A DNA stretch of 64,000 nt from NCBI RefSeq assembly GCF_013403955.1, contig NZ_JABFDG010000002.1, positions 372,001 to 436,000 of the forward strand, read 5' to 3'. The notes below the pieces were generated by a model. That model did not search any database. It saw nothing but the letters and a program-made list of their open reading frames with translations, and was not told where the DNA came from. Source of the DNA: Winogradskyella vidalii. GTDB taxonomy: Bacteria; Bacteroidota; Bacteroidia; Flavobacteriales; Flavobacteriaceae. Positions 1-9,273 of this stretch are shown piece after piece. The first letter of the stretch is position 1. Every line of letters starts with the position of its first letter. Position numbers and translations under genes: made by a program.

Positions 1-1
1 T

Positions 2-439
2 GAAGACACAAGTGTATTTTACTTAGATACTGCTAATCCACCAACTCAAGCTTATACTGATTTTGAAAATGGAGATTCTTTTTCAAATTTAGAAGCCAAC
101 ACCACCTATTACTGGAGTGTTGATGCGACCAATTGCATGGGTACAAACACAGGTGCAGTTTGGAGCTTTACAACCGATGGTGCATTATCAATGACTGATA
201 ATAAATTTGAAGTTACCAGTATTTATCCAAACCCAACTTCTGGAATTTTAAATCTTAAATCTTCTCAAGATATTGACAACGTTACTATATTTAATTTATT
301 AGGGCAAACAGTGGCTAATTATGATAAAGATGCTATTACAGATTCATCAATTAACTTATCTGAGTTATCTAAAGGACTTTATTTAGTAAGAGTTTCTTCA
401 GAAAACAACACGCAGACTTTAAGAGTTACAAAGAACTAA
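2..439 (+). CDS. C-terminal part of a T9SS-secreted protein (5' end outside window)
   Basis: The reading frame is open from the first bases of the window, so the gene starts upstream. About the first 60 residues look like the end of a fibronectin-III/Ig-like beta domain (TTYYWSVDATN...VWSFTTDG). The last ~75 residues form a type IX secretion sorting domain: YPNPTSGILNL, then IFNLLGQTV, then LSKGLYLVRV and a short basic end. Proteins with this tail cross the outer membrane through the T9SS and are usually anchored to the surface. The catalytic or binding part of the protein lies outside the window, so its role cannot be stated. A strong hairpin terminator follows 17 bases after the stop. Confidence 0.85.
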   Translation, partial: EDTSVFYLDTANPPTQAYTDFENGDSFSNLEANTTYYWSVDATNCMGTNTGAVWSFTTDGALSMTDNKFEVTSIYPNPTSGILNLKSSQDIDNVTIFNLLGQTVANYDKDAITDSSINLSELSKGLYLVRVSSENNTQTLRVTKN

Positions 440-455
440 TACAATATATAAGTAT

Positions 456-490
456 AAAAAAACAGGAAGTGTAAGCTTCCTGTTTTTTTT
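456..490. terminator. Bidirectional intrinsic terminator
   Basis: AACAGGAAG (461-469) pairs perfectly with CTTCCTGTT (476-484) around a 6-base loop. The stem is flanked by an A-run on the left and a T-run on the right, so it can end both the upstream plus-strand gene and the convergent cytochrome c peroxidase gene. Confidence 0.85.
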
Positions 491-517
491 TGTAAATACT
501 TCTAGAAAACGTTTTTT

Positions 518-2395
518 TTAATCGTCTTCATTAAAAAAACTAGACGTATCCGTAAGCGATTCCATAAAGGCAATGATATCTTTAATTTCTTGCTTCGTTA
601 AATTCAACGGTGCGTCTGATAAGGTTTGGTTTTCTACCTCTAAGCCCATACCTGCACCACCTCCTAAATTATAAAACTCTAGCACTTCTTCTAGAGTATT
701 AAAAGAGCCATTATGCATATATGGCGCTGTTAAAGCTATATTTCTAATTGAAACGGTTTTAAATGAATTTCTAAAGTAAGGTTGTTTATCTATATATAAT
801 CCATTATTAAAACGCCCAATATCGGTATCTAATTTAGGATTAATAGTGTCGAAACCTTGGGTAATACCTAAAACTTCAGACTCGGTTTCTAAATAAAAAG
901 GCGGAACTGTACCATTAAACATGGGCGCAAAATGACAGGTACCACAAGCTGCTTTACCCATAAATAAATTAAAACCACGTAAAGCGTTTTTAGGAAATTT
1001 ATGACTCTCGTTTCTTACAAATTTATCAAAAGGGCTATTAAAAGATTTTAGCGAATTTACATAAGCTGCAATGGCATTGCTGATAGAACGCTCATTAATA
1101 TCTTGCTTGTCAATACCACCATAAGCGTCTTTAAATAACTTTAAATAATTAGCATCTGTTTTTAGTTTTTTTACAATAGCTTTAAACGTGGTATTAAACT
1201 CTAAATCATTATCAATAACATGAGTAACTTGCCGCTCTAAATCATAGGATCGTAAGTCCCAAAAATAACGAGAAGCATAACCTGAATTGATAACAGTTGG
1301 CGCATTTCTAGAAGTATAAAACCCTTTCTTATTGGCTAAACTTTTTGGTAAACCATCTGTAAATCCTTTTTTAGGATTATGACAACTAACACAAGACATT
1401 ATATTACCATTAGAAAGTTTTGGGTCTTTAAACAACAATTCTCCTAATTGAATGGTTTTAGGATTATCTAAAGGTAAGTACACCAATTCTGAATAAAATT
1501 TAGTATCTAAAAAATCGGATTGAAAGAGGTCAACAGCTTCATAATTTTGAGCGTGTTTCTTATATGGTTCAAGAGTAATATTATTTAAATTTTGAAACGC
1601 TAGCAATTCTGAATATAACGGATTGATTACTTCTTTTAGAAATGCCATTCTATCAAAGTCATTAAAACTAATAGTAGCACTAAGTCTCTTTTTTCCTTTA
1701 TTAAAAAGTTGCTTTATGGACTTAAATTTAGATTTGGCTTCAGGCTGTATATCGTCTTCAAAAAACAAAAATGTGGTTTCTATACTTTTTAAACTAACAA
1801 AACTTTCTTTTAAAGCATTAACAGAACCTGGTGTATCAAAACCTGTAACGCCTAATGTAAAAATTCTAACCATACCAGAACGCATACATTCTATAGCCTG
1901 ACTTGGTTTTAAGTGAATTGGCAAGTGAATATTTGAAGCATAATCTACATGCGATTTAAGTTCCTTTGCTAATTTCCTTATATATCTTATATTTTCTGTT
2001 GTACTCTCCTCATATACAGCTTCATCTAAAGCCTGTAAACCAGAAGCTTCAATAATTTCACCTTCTTCATAATACTCACTAACTTTAGGTAGAGGAGCAC
2101 CATTTATATAAGTCCCGTTATAAAAAGTTTGATAGTAATCGAAAATAAATTCAATTTTTTTATAGGCTAATCTTGTTTTTTCAACTTGAATTTTAATGGT
2201 TTTTAATTCACTAGAATTATTAGTTAACTTAACCAAGGTATTGACTTCGTCTTGAAATTTATAAAAGTTTAAAGCATATAAAACTTCTATCTTTTCTGTA
2301 ATAGCATTAGTTTTAATTGGCTCTATACCTTCTCTGCCAAATAATGCTAAAGAACAAATTAAAACAGCGGTTATTAAAAAGATTATTTTTTTCAT
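518..2395 (-). CDS. Diheme cytochrome c peroxidase (CCP/MauG family)
   Basis: A 625-residue exported protein. The N-terminus (MKKIIFLITAVLICSLALFG) is a signal peptide. Residues ~30-290 form a helical domain found in the longer Bacteroidota members of this family. The CCP/MauG domain follows, with two heme c sites, CVSCH (~335-339) and CGTCH (~484-488). Near the C-terminus is the conserved ALTAPYMHNGSFNTLEEVL stretch, which supplies the conserved Met region. Family members reduce H2O2 with electrons from periplasmic cytochromes, or oxidise other substrates (MauG-like); the sequence does not decide which. At 625 aa it is nearly twice the classical ~330-aa CCP because of the N-terminal extension. 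It is likely monocistronic, between two terminators. Confidence 0.9.
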   Translation of the reverse strand: MKKIIFLITAVLICSLALFGREGIEPIKTNAITEKIEVLYALNFYKFQDEVNTLVKLTNNSSELKTIKIQVEKTRLAYKKIEFIFDYYQTFYNGTYINGAPLPKVSEYYEEGEIIEASGLQALDEAVYEESTTENIRYIRKLAKELKSHVDYASNIHLPIHLKPSQAIECMRSGMVRIFTLGVTGFDTPGSVNALKESFVSLKSIETTFLFFEDDIQPEAKSKFKSIKQLFNKGKKRLSATISFNDFDRMAFLKEVINPLYSELLAFQNLNNITLEPYKKHAQNYEAVDLFQSDFLDTKFYSELVYLPLDNPKTIQLGELLFKDPKLSNGNIMSCVSCHNPKKGFTDGLPKSLANKKGFYTSRNAPTVINSGYASRYFWDLRSYDLERQVTHVIDNDLEFNTTFKAIVKKLKTDANYLKLFKDAYGGIDKQDINERSISNAIAAYVNSLKSFNSPFDKFVRNESHKFPKNALRGFNLFMGKAACGTCHFAPMFNGTVPPFYLETESEVLGITQGFDTINPKLDTDIGRFNNGLYIDKQPYFRNSFKTVSIRNIALTAPYMHNGSFNTLEEVLEFYNLGGGAGMGLEVENQTLSDAPLNLTKQEIKDIIAFMESLTDTSSFFNEDD

Positions 2396-2431
2396 TTTGC
2401 ACTTAGATTTTCAACTTATAGATAAATTAAA

Positions 2432-2476
2432 AAACCTCAACTACAATCTGTTAATCACAGCATTGTGTTGAGGTTT
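2432..2476 (-). terminator. Terminator of the metallophosphatase operon
   Basis: AAACCTCAAC (2432-2441) pairs with GTTGAGGTTT (2467-2476). After a one-base bulge the stem continues with ACAAT/ATTGT. Read on the minus strand it is followed by TTTTTTAATTT, as expected for an intrinsic terminator after the gene ending at 2500. Confidence 0.75.
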
Positions 2477-2499
2477 AATAAATAATTTAATTAAGTCAA

Positions 2500-5400
2500 T
2501 TATTCAATAATAATTGACTTGTAATACGTATTCTTATTCGTTGCAATTTCAATAACATACATTCCTGTTGCCATATTACTTACATTGATAGTTTCCTCAT
2601 CACTTTCTTTAACTAATTTTCCTGTATTGTTATAAAACTTAACTTTAGTTACGCGTTCGTTAAGATTCACTTTAATATTCAGTAAATCATTAGCTGGTAC
2701 TGGGAACACTTTTATCGTTTTCTCTACTGTTTCAGTATCACCAACATTAAGTGTTATCCCTGTTTTATTTATGGTAAAATAATCATCGATAGCACCTGTA
2801 TCTCTTACAAACTTTACGGTTAAATTTTGTCCGCCATTACCATCACTTTCAATTTCCATTACACAAGACCCTAATTCATTTAAAGATAAAAACATAGCTT
2901 CATGATCTAAATCTCCTCCTGAAATTTGCCCTGATGAACCTGCAGTAATATAAACAGCACCCTCTGTAGCATCATTCGATTTTTGGTAAGCACCATCGCC
3001 ATCTGCTTTTCCATTTCCATCACCAGTTTCGCCAACGGTATGACCACCATTAGTTATATTATCGATGTTAAACGTATTTGCAAATCCTTGATGTCCATTT
3101 ATAAAATAAGAACGCTCATATGAGTGACTATGTCCATTTAATACAAGGTCTACTCCATTAGCCTCTAATATTGGCATAAAGTTTTCTCTCATTTCAATCA
3201 ATCTTCCTTCCCAATCCGAATCGTGAGATCCTTTAGAATAAGCTGGGTGGTGAAATAAAGCTACAATCCAATCTTGTGTTGTGTTTTGAATATCATTTTG
3301 TACCCAAAGTTGCTGACTACTCCCTACTTCTCTACTCGATTGGTAAGAGTCTAATACAATAAAGTGAATATTTGCATAATCGAAAGAATAATACGCTTCC
3401 GTTCCTGAAGCAACACCACCAGCTTCTGCTGCGGTTGGAAAAGTGAAGATATCGTAGTATGGACCAGACTGTGTTTCTAAATCTGAAGTAAAACCATCAT
3501 GGTTTCCTAAACAAGACCAAGCTACTGCTTTTTTAAACATGTCGTCATACACATTAAAGAAATAACTTTGATGTTGAGCATCTGTACCATTACTATAAGC
3601 ATTATCACCTAAAAACAACATCATGTCCGTTTGCCCAGTATTTGTTTCTACTGTAGACACATAATCGTAATAAGCATCTCTAACGTTTCTCTGGTTAATA
3701 CTTCCTGTTCCTGGATCCCCTAAAATCCATGCTCTTACAAATTGATCTGTTCCTGCAACGGGTGCTGTTTTAATAAACATATCTCCAGTTTCGCTTTGTG
3801 CAAGCACTTCATTGGTATTACCTATATTATAATAATAGGTTGTATTAGGTTCTAAACCTACTAAAGTCACTTCATGCTCTGTTGTTAATTCAGAATTAGA
3901 AGCTACTGAAGTTAACATATTTAAAGCGGTTCCGTATTTAACTACAGATTGTGTTTCTACGGCTGTTCTCCATTTTACAACCACACTTGTAGGTGTTCCA
4001 CTTTGTAAATAAGGCCCTCTTTCTACTTCAATAGTTGGTGCTATAGATACGCTTGGAGTTAATTTAAAATTAAAACTAATATCGCCACTATTTACACTAC
4101 TCTGGTGAATTTCTACAGCTATGATATTTATACCCTCAACCAATGGAGAAGAATTTACATTTTGAGTATTCCAAAAATCTTCATCACTACCACTAATTCC
4201 TGTAATTGCCTGATCATTAAAAGCAATAGGTCCTTCCGTTGGCATATTATTTCTCCAAACCTCAACATTATTCACATAAACTACTATACCATCATCTCTA
4301 ACTGCTTCTAAATCTAGACTGTTATACATTCCTATATTTTCCATATCAATGAACTTTCTAAAATAGGTTGTAATAGGTCTTGGTGTAGCAGGAACCCCTA
4401 AATCGGTAACTTCATCGCCATCGCCGTAACCAATTTCTGTGGCACCTTCTTCCCAATTACTTTGGTCAAAAGTTAAGGTTCTCCATGCCGTACCTTGATC
4501 GCTTCCATCATTTAAATAAAACCAATCATCACCTGCATTAATCGTTGCAGGAAAAGAAGCATCTTCACCTTGTCCTTGAACATTAAATGTAAATGGATTT
4601 TCATCCGTATCATTACTCTCTATGGTGATTGTAGCTGTAGACAAAGCTGCACTAGTAGGTACAAAAGTGATATTAAAAGTTGAAGACATACCGCCATTAA
4701 TAGTTGATTCTACATTACTAATCACAAACTCTGGATGATTACTAGTAATTGAAGCTATAGTAATTACACTATTTCCTGTATTTTCTAAGGTATAAGACTT
4801 CGTTGTTCCTATAGAAATAAATGCAGAACCAAAATCGGTATTATCTAAAATATCTGGTGTTGTATCGCCATTAGAAATTAAGGTTCCGTTTCCTAAAACA
4901 TCTAAATCAATAATAGCCGTTTCTCCTGTAGCCTGTATACTAAATGTATAAGGATTTTCATCTGCATCATCACTAGCAACAGAAATCATTGCTGTATTAG
5001 TTACTGCTGCAGTTGGTGCATATTGCACTACAAATTCTAAACTTTCACCAGCGCTCACACTAGAAGAACTTGGTTGTGTTAGAATCGTAAATTCAGTATC
5101 ACCAGTTATTGAAACTAATGGAGCCCCTGTTAAGTGTAAATCTTGTTCTCCTAGATTGGTAATAGCAAACGTACGGGTTAATGTTTCATTAATACCTGTA
5201 TTTTCAAATTGTGTATAGTCTGAAAGATCTGGTGTTGTATCTCCATTTGGTATAGAAATAGCGTTTCCTGTAATATCTATTTCTACTGGTGGTGTTTCAT
5301 ATGAAACATGTAACGAAACTGAAGCACTAGAAGCTTCTCTATATGCCCCATCAGATCTTGAAACTCCTGCAAACATAAAAGCCATACTATTTCCTGACTC

Positions 5401-6471
5401 CCAACCACTTCTTGAAGTAATTTCAGAAAGTATAGCACTAATATCTGGAGTTCTTTGTCCTACTGAAGCTTGACCAATTTGGCCTACCCAACTCGCAATA
5501 GACCAATCGACATTGGCAGTAGTTGCTGTTCTTGTTGAAAGACCAAAATTGCCATTAGAACCAAGAACAGAAGCATCATCTGCATCATCACCAGTAATAT
5601 TTACCATAACATCACCATTACCATTTTCATCTACTTCAAACTGAACATAAGCATTAGTTACTGTAGCATTCTGAGGAAGATTAACATTTTCAAAACGTAC
5701 TCCTACGACTTGTTCTGTAGTTCCGTCATAATATAATTCTAAATCGGAACTAATAGTACTAACATAACCACTACCACTAAATGCTTCTTCTGCTGTACCA
5801 TCATCTTCATTAGCTGCGATTGTTAGGTTAGAAACACTAACCTCTGAAGGTGCTGCAGTGTATTCAATATGTAATGATGGTGTTCCTCCAGAATTACTTT
5901 CAGCTTCTCTCCAAGCACCATCAGATCTTGAAACTCCTGTAAATTTAAAAACCATACTATTGCCTTCTGCCCAACCACTTCTTGAGGTAATTTCTGAAAG
6001 TATAGTACTAATATCTGGTGTTCTTTGATCCGTTGATGCCAGACCAATTTGTCCTTCCCAACTTGGAATAGCCCAATCTGTGTTTGCTGATGTAGACGGT
6101 CTTGAAGAAACACCATAAGCAGCATTGCCAACAAAACTAGATGCATTATCTGTATCATCTCCTGTAATATTTACAGTAACATCTCCTGCGCCGTTTTCAT
6201 CGACTTGAAATTGAATATATGCATTTGTAATAACTGCATTTTGAGGTAATGGAATATTTTGAAAATAAAGTCCTACAACCTGCTCATCAGTACCATCGTG
6301 ATATAATTCTAAATCTGAGCTACCTGTATATACTTCGCCACTACTACCAAATGCTTCTTCTGCAGAACCTGCACTGCCATTAATAGGTATATCTACCGAT
6401 ACAGCAGATTGCGAAAATGAATACACTGAAACCAGTAACATCATTAACATAAAAGTACTTTTTTTAATCAT
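2500..6471 (-). CDS. Secreted multidomain purple-acid-type metallophosphatase with T9SS tail
   Basis: A 1323-residue surface or secreted protein. Order: signal peptide (1-20); two ~180-residue repeats (~21-205 and ~215-395) that both carry DLELYHDGT/DLELYYDGT and RTPDIS.ILSEITSRSGW; two choice-of-anchor-D-like Ig domains (~400-630, each opening with NGDTTPD); a galactose-binding-like domain (~640-810); a fibronectin-III domain (~815-900); a calcineurin-like phosphoesterase (~905-1190); and a T9SS sorting domain (~1245-1323). Metal ligands are visible in GDPGTGS, FLGDNAYSNG, LGNHDG, FHHPAYSKG and NGHSHSYERS, the arrangement of purple acid phosphatases. It probably hydrolyses phosphate esters outside the cell. 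The N-terminal repeats may bind a polymer; that is inference. The start overlaps the upstream TPR gene by 8 bases, which suggests translational coupling. Confidence 0.88.
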   Translation of the reverse strand: MIKKSTFMLMMLLVSVYSFSQSAVSVDIPINGSAGSAEEAFGSSGEVYTGSSDLELYHDGTDEQVVGLYFQNIPLPQNAVITNAYIQFQVDENGAGDVTVNITGDDTDNASSFVGNAAYGVSSRPSTSANTDWAIPSWEGQIGLASTDQRTPDISTILSEITSRSGWAEGNSMVFKFTGVSRSDGAWREAESNSGGTPSLHIEYTAAPSEVSVSNLTIAANEDDGTAEEAFSGSGYVSTISSDLELYYDGTTEQVVGVRFENVNLPQNATVTNAYVQFEVDENGNGDVMVNITGDDADDASVLGSNGNFGLSTRTATTANVDWSIASWVGQIGQASVGQRTPDISAILSEITSRSGWESGNSMAFMFAGVSRSDGAYREASSASVSLHVSYETPPVEIDITGNAISIPNGDTTPDLSDYTQFENTGINETLTRTFAITNLGEQDLHLTGAPLVSITGDTEFTILTQPSSSSVSAGESLEFVVQYAPTAAVTNTAMISVASDDADENPYTFSIQATGETAIIDLDVLGNGTLISNGDTTPDILDNTDFGSAFISIGTTKSYTLENTGNSVITIASITSNHPEFVISNVESTINGGMSSTFNITFVPTSAALSTATITIESNDTDENPFTFNVQGQGEDASFPATINAGDDWFYLNDGSDQGTAWRTLTFDQSNWEEGATEIGYGDGDEVTDLGVPATPRPITTYFRKFIDMENIGMYNSLDLEAVRDDGIVVYVNNVEVWRNNMPTEGPIAFNDQAITGISGSDEDFWNTQNVNSSPLVEGINIIAVEIHQSSVNSGDISFNFKLTPSVSIAPTIEVERGPYLQSGTPTSVVVKWRTAVETQSVVKYGTALNMLTSVASNSELTTEHEVTLVGLEPNTTYYYNIGNTNEVLAQSETGDMFIKTAPVAGTDQFVRAWILGDPGTGSINQRNVRDAYYDYVSTVETNTGQTDMMLFLGDNAYSNGTDAQHQSYFFNVYDDMFKKAVAWSCLGNHDGFTSDLETQSGPYYDIFTFPTAAEAGGVASGTEAYYSFDYANIHFIVLDSYQSSREVGSSQQLWVQNDIQNTTQDWIVALFHHPAYSKGSHDSDWEGRLIEMRENFMPILEANGVDLVLNGHSHSYERSYFINGHQGFANTFNIDNITNGGHTVGETGDGNGKADGDGAYQKSNDATEGAVYITAGSSGQISGGDLDHEAMFLSLNELGSCVMEIESDGNGGQNLTVKFVRDTGAIDDYFTINKTGITLNVGDTETVEKTIKVFPVPANDLLNIKVNLNERVTKVKFYNNTGKLVKESDEETINVSNMATGMYVIEIATNKNTYYKSIIIE

Positions 6472-7360
6472 AATTTTTGTTATTAATTAAGTTTTCTAAA
6501 TGTTTTATTTGTTTTTTTAATTTTAGAATAGACGACATATTTTTAAACTTAGCATCTAATTGGCCTATGGCAATTGTAGCTTGTTTTAAGGCTATATTGG
6601 TTTCATCAGTTTTGTTTATCTGTAATAAATAAGCTGCTTTTTTATAATACCAAAACTCTTTCCTTTTGTATTCTATGATGAAATAATCGTATTGATTTAG
6701 TGCTTTTTCTGTTTCATTTGCTGCCTTGAGATAGTCTAACTTTTTAAGTTGAAGTGATAAAGTATTTTCTCCCAATTTGGTTAACCCTATCTCAATCGCA
6801 TTTAAAGCAACGTCATAATTTTTAGGGTTTTCAGCTAAAATTATATCTGTATATTCTAAGATATCTTCTGGCCGTATATCTAGCATATGGTCCATAACAT
6901 ATTTATAAGCAGCTAATGATTTTTTATATTTTTTAAGTTGAAATAATATTTGTGCTTCTAACTTTTTAGCTTTAACATCAGTAGGGCTAATCTCCAAATA
7001 AGACGTTATATCAACAAAAGCACTATTATACTCCTCTAATAAGTAATTAACCTCAGAAATTCTATACTTTAAAACTTTATCCTTGTTCCCTAAAGCTTTA
7101 GATTTAATATAATCATCCATTGCTTTACCAAACTCTACGTGTTGTTGATACAATACCCCTCTTTCAAAATACAACTCGTAATTATTTGGAGATTCTAAAA
7201 TTTCTAATGATTTTGCTTTGATTTTCTTTGATAAATCACCATGAGCAAACATTGGTGTAGACAAACACAAAAAAAGAATTGCAGAGAGTACTATTTTAAA
7301 TAATACTGTACCTGTAAAAACCCCATATTTTAACTGTAGAATCTGTAATTTTTGTTTCAT
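6464..7360 (-). CDS. Exported TPR-repeat protein
   Basis: A 298-residue protein. A basic start followed by a hydrophobic stretch (VLFKIVLSAILFLCLS) ending near APMFAHG-like residues suggests a signal peptide or anchor. The rest is helical with tetratricopeptide character, e.g. YELYFERGVLYQQHVEFGKAM at ~60-80 and later helix pairs, with no catalytic motif. TPR domains hold protein partners. It is the first gene of a two-gene unit and its stop codon lies inside the start region of the phosphatase gene. A role in folding, secretion or attachment of that enzyme is plausible but only inferred from position. Confidence 0.7.
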   Translation of the reverse strand: MKQKLQILQLKYGVFTGTVLFKIVLSAILFLCLSTPMFAHGDLSKKIKAKSLEILESPNNYELYFERGVLYQQHVEFGKAMDDYIKSKALGNKDKVLKYRISEVNYLLEEYNSAFVDITSYLEISPTDVKAKKLEAQILFQLKKYKKSLAAYKYVMDHMLDIRPEDILEYTDIILAENPKNYDVALNAIEIGLTKLGENTLSLQLKKLDYLKAANETEKALNQYDYFIIEYKRKEFWYYKKAAYLLQINKTDETNIALKQATIAIGQLDAKFKNMSSILKLKKQIKHLENLINNKNYD

Positions 7361-7385
7361 TAGAAAACTAATTTTTAATTCGAAA

Positions 7386-7393
7386 CAAATGTA
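7386..7393 (-). promoter_or_regulatory. Promoter -7 box for the TPR/phosphatase unit
   Basis: TACATTTG on the minus strand matches the Bacteroidota -7 consensus TAnnTTTG exactly and lies 26 bases upstream of the TPR start codon. No clear -33 TTG was seen at the right distance. Confidence 0.5.
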
Positions 7394-7406
7394 GAAATTA
7401 TTCTAA

Positions 7407-7652
7407 ATGGCAGTCTTTAATCGGTATTTCACAGACTCTTCTAAATACATAAAACATCGATTAAACGTATAATTCCATTTTGCAACAGAACGTAAAAACT
7501 TTCATATCAAAAGATTAACAGACACTATTAAGATTGCTTTAAATGATCACCAAGGCATTGTTAATAATGTGTTTTTATTGTTAAGACATTACACATTAAG
7601 CGCTGAAAATCATGTTAGAACTTATAATTTATTAAATAAAAAAAGCCGTTAA
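7407..7652 (+). pseudogene. Possible decayed small gene with one in-frame stop
   Basis: From an ATG at 7407 a single frame runs 81 codons to TAA at 7650-7652, broken only by TAA at 7470-7472. The second part (FHFATERKNFHIKRLTDTIK and onward to LLNKKSR) looks like normal protein composition but I do not recognise it. It could also be chance in AT-rich DNA. Nothing else is evident between 7361 and 7840. Confidence 0.22.
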
Positions 7653-7844
7653 GAGACGTTAAGAAAACGTAAACTTGGCTTAAAAAAAAAACAAAAATTA
7701 GGGTAGTAATTTGAAAATAGTGCATTTAAAATGCTCTAAAAAATTTAAAAAAGACAAATTAGAACTAATAAAACAGAAGCGAATGAAGTAAGTTTAAGCT
7801 GACAACATTACAGAATAGATATATAAATTAATATTGGTATAGCT

Positions 7845-7871
7845 TTTGCATTATAATTTTTAGTAATTTTG
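7845..7871 (+). promoter_or_regulatory. Putative promoter upstream of the tmRNA
   Basis: TAATTTTG (7864-7871) is a perfect TAnnTTTG -7 box. TTTG at 7845-7848 could be the -33 element with a slightly short 15-base spacer. Transcription would start near 7878, giving a leader of ~160 bases that holds the repeat-like elements described next, then ssrA. TTTGCA just upstream adds some support. Confidence 0.45.
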
Positions 7872-7902
7872 CAGCCCTTGAAACTTTACGATATGTTTCT
7901 GG

Positions 7903-7975
7903 GTTTAGCGCGTTAGGGATGAAAGCGGCATCCTTTTGCGATCCTAGCAGGTTTTTAAAACCTTGCAGGTATGAG
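7903..7975 (+). repeat. Structured intergenic element ahead of ssrA
   Basis: GGATG and CATCC flank AAAGCGG (7917-7933), giving a small hairpin. Further on, AGGTTTT and AAAACCT form a perfect inverted repeat (7949-7963) that runs into CTTGCAGGTATGA. From memory, the GGGAT-GAAGCGG-CATCCTTTT string and the CTTGCAGGT string recur in intergenic DNA of flavobacteria. A diverged relative of the second part lies at 60023-60059 in this window. I cannot run the search that would show copy number. Confidence 0.4.
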
Positions 7976-8007
7976 CAATAGAAAACGTTAAAAAAATATT
8001 ATCATTT

Positions 8008-8033
8008 ATGAGATTCCTGCTTTCGTAGGACAT
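8008..8033. repeat. REP-like fragment
   Basis: The segment contains GATTCCTGCTTTCGTAGGA, an imperfect palindrome (TCCT...AGGA). It resembles, from memory, the GATTCCTGCTTTCGCAGGAAT repeat scattered in flavobacterial genomes. It ends three bases before the mature tmRNA. Confidence 0.3.
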
Positions 8034-8036
8034 ATT

Positions 8037-8431
8037 GGGGTCGACTGGTTTTGACAGCGAGATTAATTAAATGGTAAGCACGTGGTGTAATGGTTTTGAA
8101 ACACCTAAAAGGCTGAACCAACTTTTTAAACGGCGAGAATAACTACGCTTTAGCTGCATAATCTGAATTATAGTAAGATTTCGTGCTCATTCCTACTAGG
8201 TAGGAAGGCTAAATGTCTCCGAAAAGCCCTAGTCAGTGGCGTTTCTGCATGAGGCATCGTAAAAATTGACTAAGATTAGGTAGCGCTTTGATGCCTTTTC
8301 AAGATTAAAAAGCTAAGTTGTAAGTGGGTTGTTTGTAACCAGCTTGCAATCGAAAATCCAAGAACAAAATAAACGTGTAGAAAGCCCTTTGGTTACTTGT
8401 TTGGACGAGAGTTCGATTCTCTCCGGCTCCA
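8037..8431 (+). ncRNA. ssrA: Transfer-messenger RNA (tmRNA)
   Basis: The 5' end GGGGTCG pairs with CGGCTCC (8424-8430) to make the seven-pair acceptor stem with two wobbles. The TTCGATTC T-loop sits at 8412-8419, followed by the discriminator A at 8431. CCA is not encoded (next bases CTT). The tag frame at 8132-8161 reads GENNYALAA then TAA. tmRNA rescues ribosomes stalled on broken mRNAs and marks the product for proteolysis. The length of ~395 nt is normal. ORFs called across it are artefacts. Confidence 0.96.
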
Positions 8432-8436
8432 CTTCC

Positions 8437-8472
8437 GCTCTCCGAAGCTTTATGCTAAGGAGAGCTTTTTTT
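8437..8472 (+). terminator. Terminator of ssrA
   Basis: GCTCTCC (8437-8443) pairs with GGAGAGC (8459-8465), followed at once by seven Ts. It lies 5 bases after the tmRNA discriminator base. Confidence 0.85.
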
Positions 8473-8691
8473 ATTCTATATCTTTTCTTTGTTGTTTGAA
8501 ATTGTTTTTTCATAAAGAGCTTCGGTGGACGTGCACACTACAATTACATAAAATTTTAAGAAAACCTTTAAACACTTTTATCCTAAGACTAAAGTTTATT
8601 TTCTTTAAACATTCGAAGTTTAATCCCAAAAATCGCACGGCTTTAAATAAATTAAAACTTATGAAACTACCTCACACTGTTTCTATCCTAA

Positions 8692-8895
8692 AAATGCTCT
8701 GAAACAACGCATTACAAGAGTTACACCATCAATATTAAGAAACAGATTAATGGCACTCAAAATAAAGAAGCACAGTTTACAAAAAGTCGATTACCAGTAA
8801 CATTAGTTCATTTGTCATTATTTGAAAATAAACAAAAAGCCTATGACTTTGAACAGTATTTGAAGTCAGGTTCTGGTATTGCTTTTCGGAATTAA
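8692..8895 (+). pseudogene. Remnant of a GIY-YIG nuclease-domain protein
   Basis: One frame ending at TAA 8893-8895 reads QFTKSRLPVTLVHLSLFE, NKQKAYDFEQYLKSG and SGIAFRN. This is the typical C-terminal half of small GIY-YIG endonucleases (TKSRLPV..LV, then KAYDFEQYLKSGSG..F). The N-terminal half with the GIY and YIG strands and the catalytic Arg cannot be found upstream; 8473-8691 is degenerate. These proteins are often carried by mobile or transient loci. The fragment is a fossil directly downstream of the tmRNA 3' end, a common integration point for islands. Confidence 0.6.
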
Positions 8896-9273
8896 CAGCG
8901 AGTTTAAAAAGGTATTTGAATTATACAGCAATGAATTTCAGTATAGCGTAATTAATCAGCCTTTAGTTTTTTTTAACTCACATAAATTGTTCATCTTCCT
9001 CAACGTCATTTATAAACTCACTGACTAAAGCTAGCGATGCTACATCACATATCTATTTCTATTATTATTTATTTAGAGATATAAAAGCGGCATTAGATAT
9101 GATAAGAATATCAAAAAAGACAACCGCTCGGTTGGACGTGTTGAAAACCCGAAAGTGGCATGAACAAAATAAATTATAAGACATCAGCCTTAACAAAATA
9201 TGCTGAAGCCTATAAAAACTACACACTATAAGATTTCAAGATATAAAGCGGCTAAACACAATAAATATAATAG
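8896..9273. other. Degenerate intergenic DNA
   Basis: I see no intact ORF, RNA or terminator here. It lies between the GIY-YIG and sulfatase fragments and has the look of decayed coding DNA. A short palindrome, CAACCGCTCGGTTG, occurs near 9122-9135. Confidence 0.4.

Noticed and set aside
7647..7665. Direct repeat CGTTAAGA copied twice
   Set aside because: Only two short copies in AT-rich DNA; no array and no CRISPR-like spacing. No CRISPR was seen anywhere in the window.
8313..8702. Protein-coding ORFs across the tmRNA region on both strands
   Set aside because: They lie in ssrA, its terminator and degenerate DNA; no protein family match.
9122..9135. CAACCGCTCGGTTG palindrome as an operator
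   Set aside because: It lies in degenerate DNA without a gene or promoter nearby.
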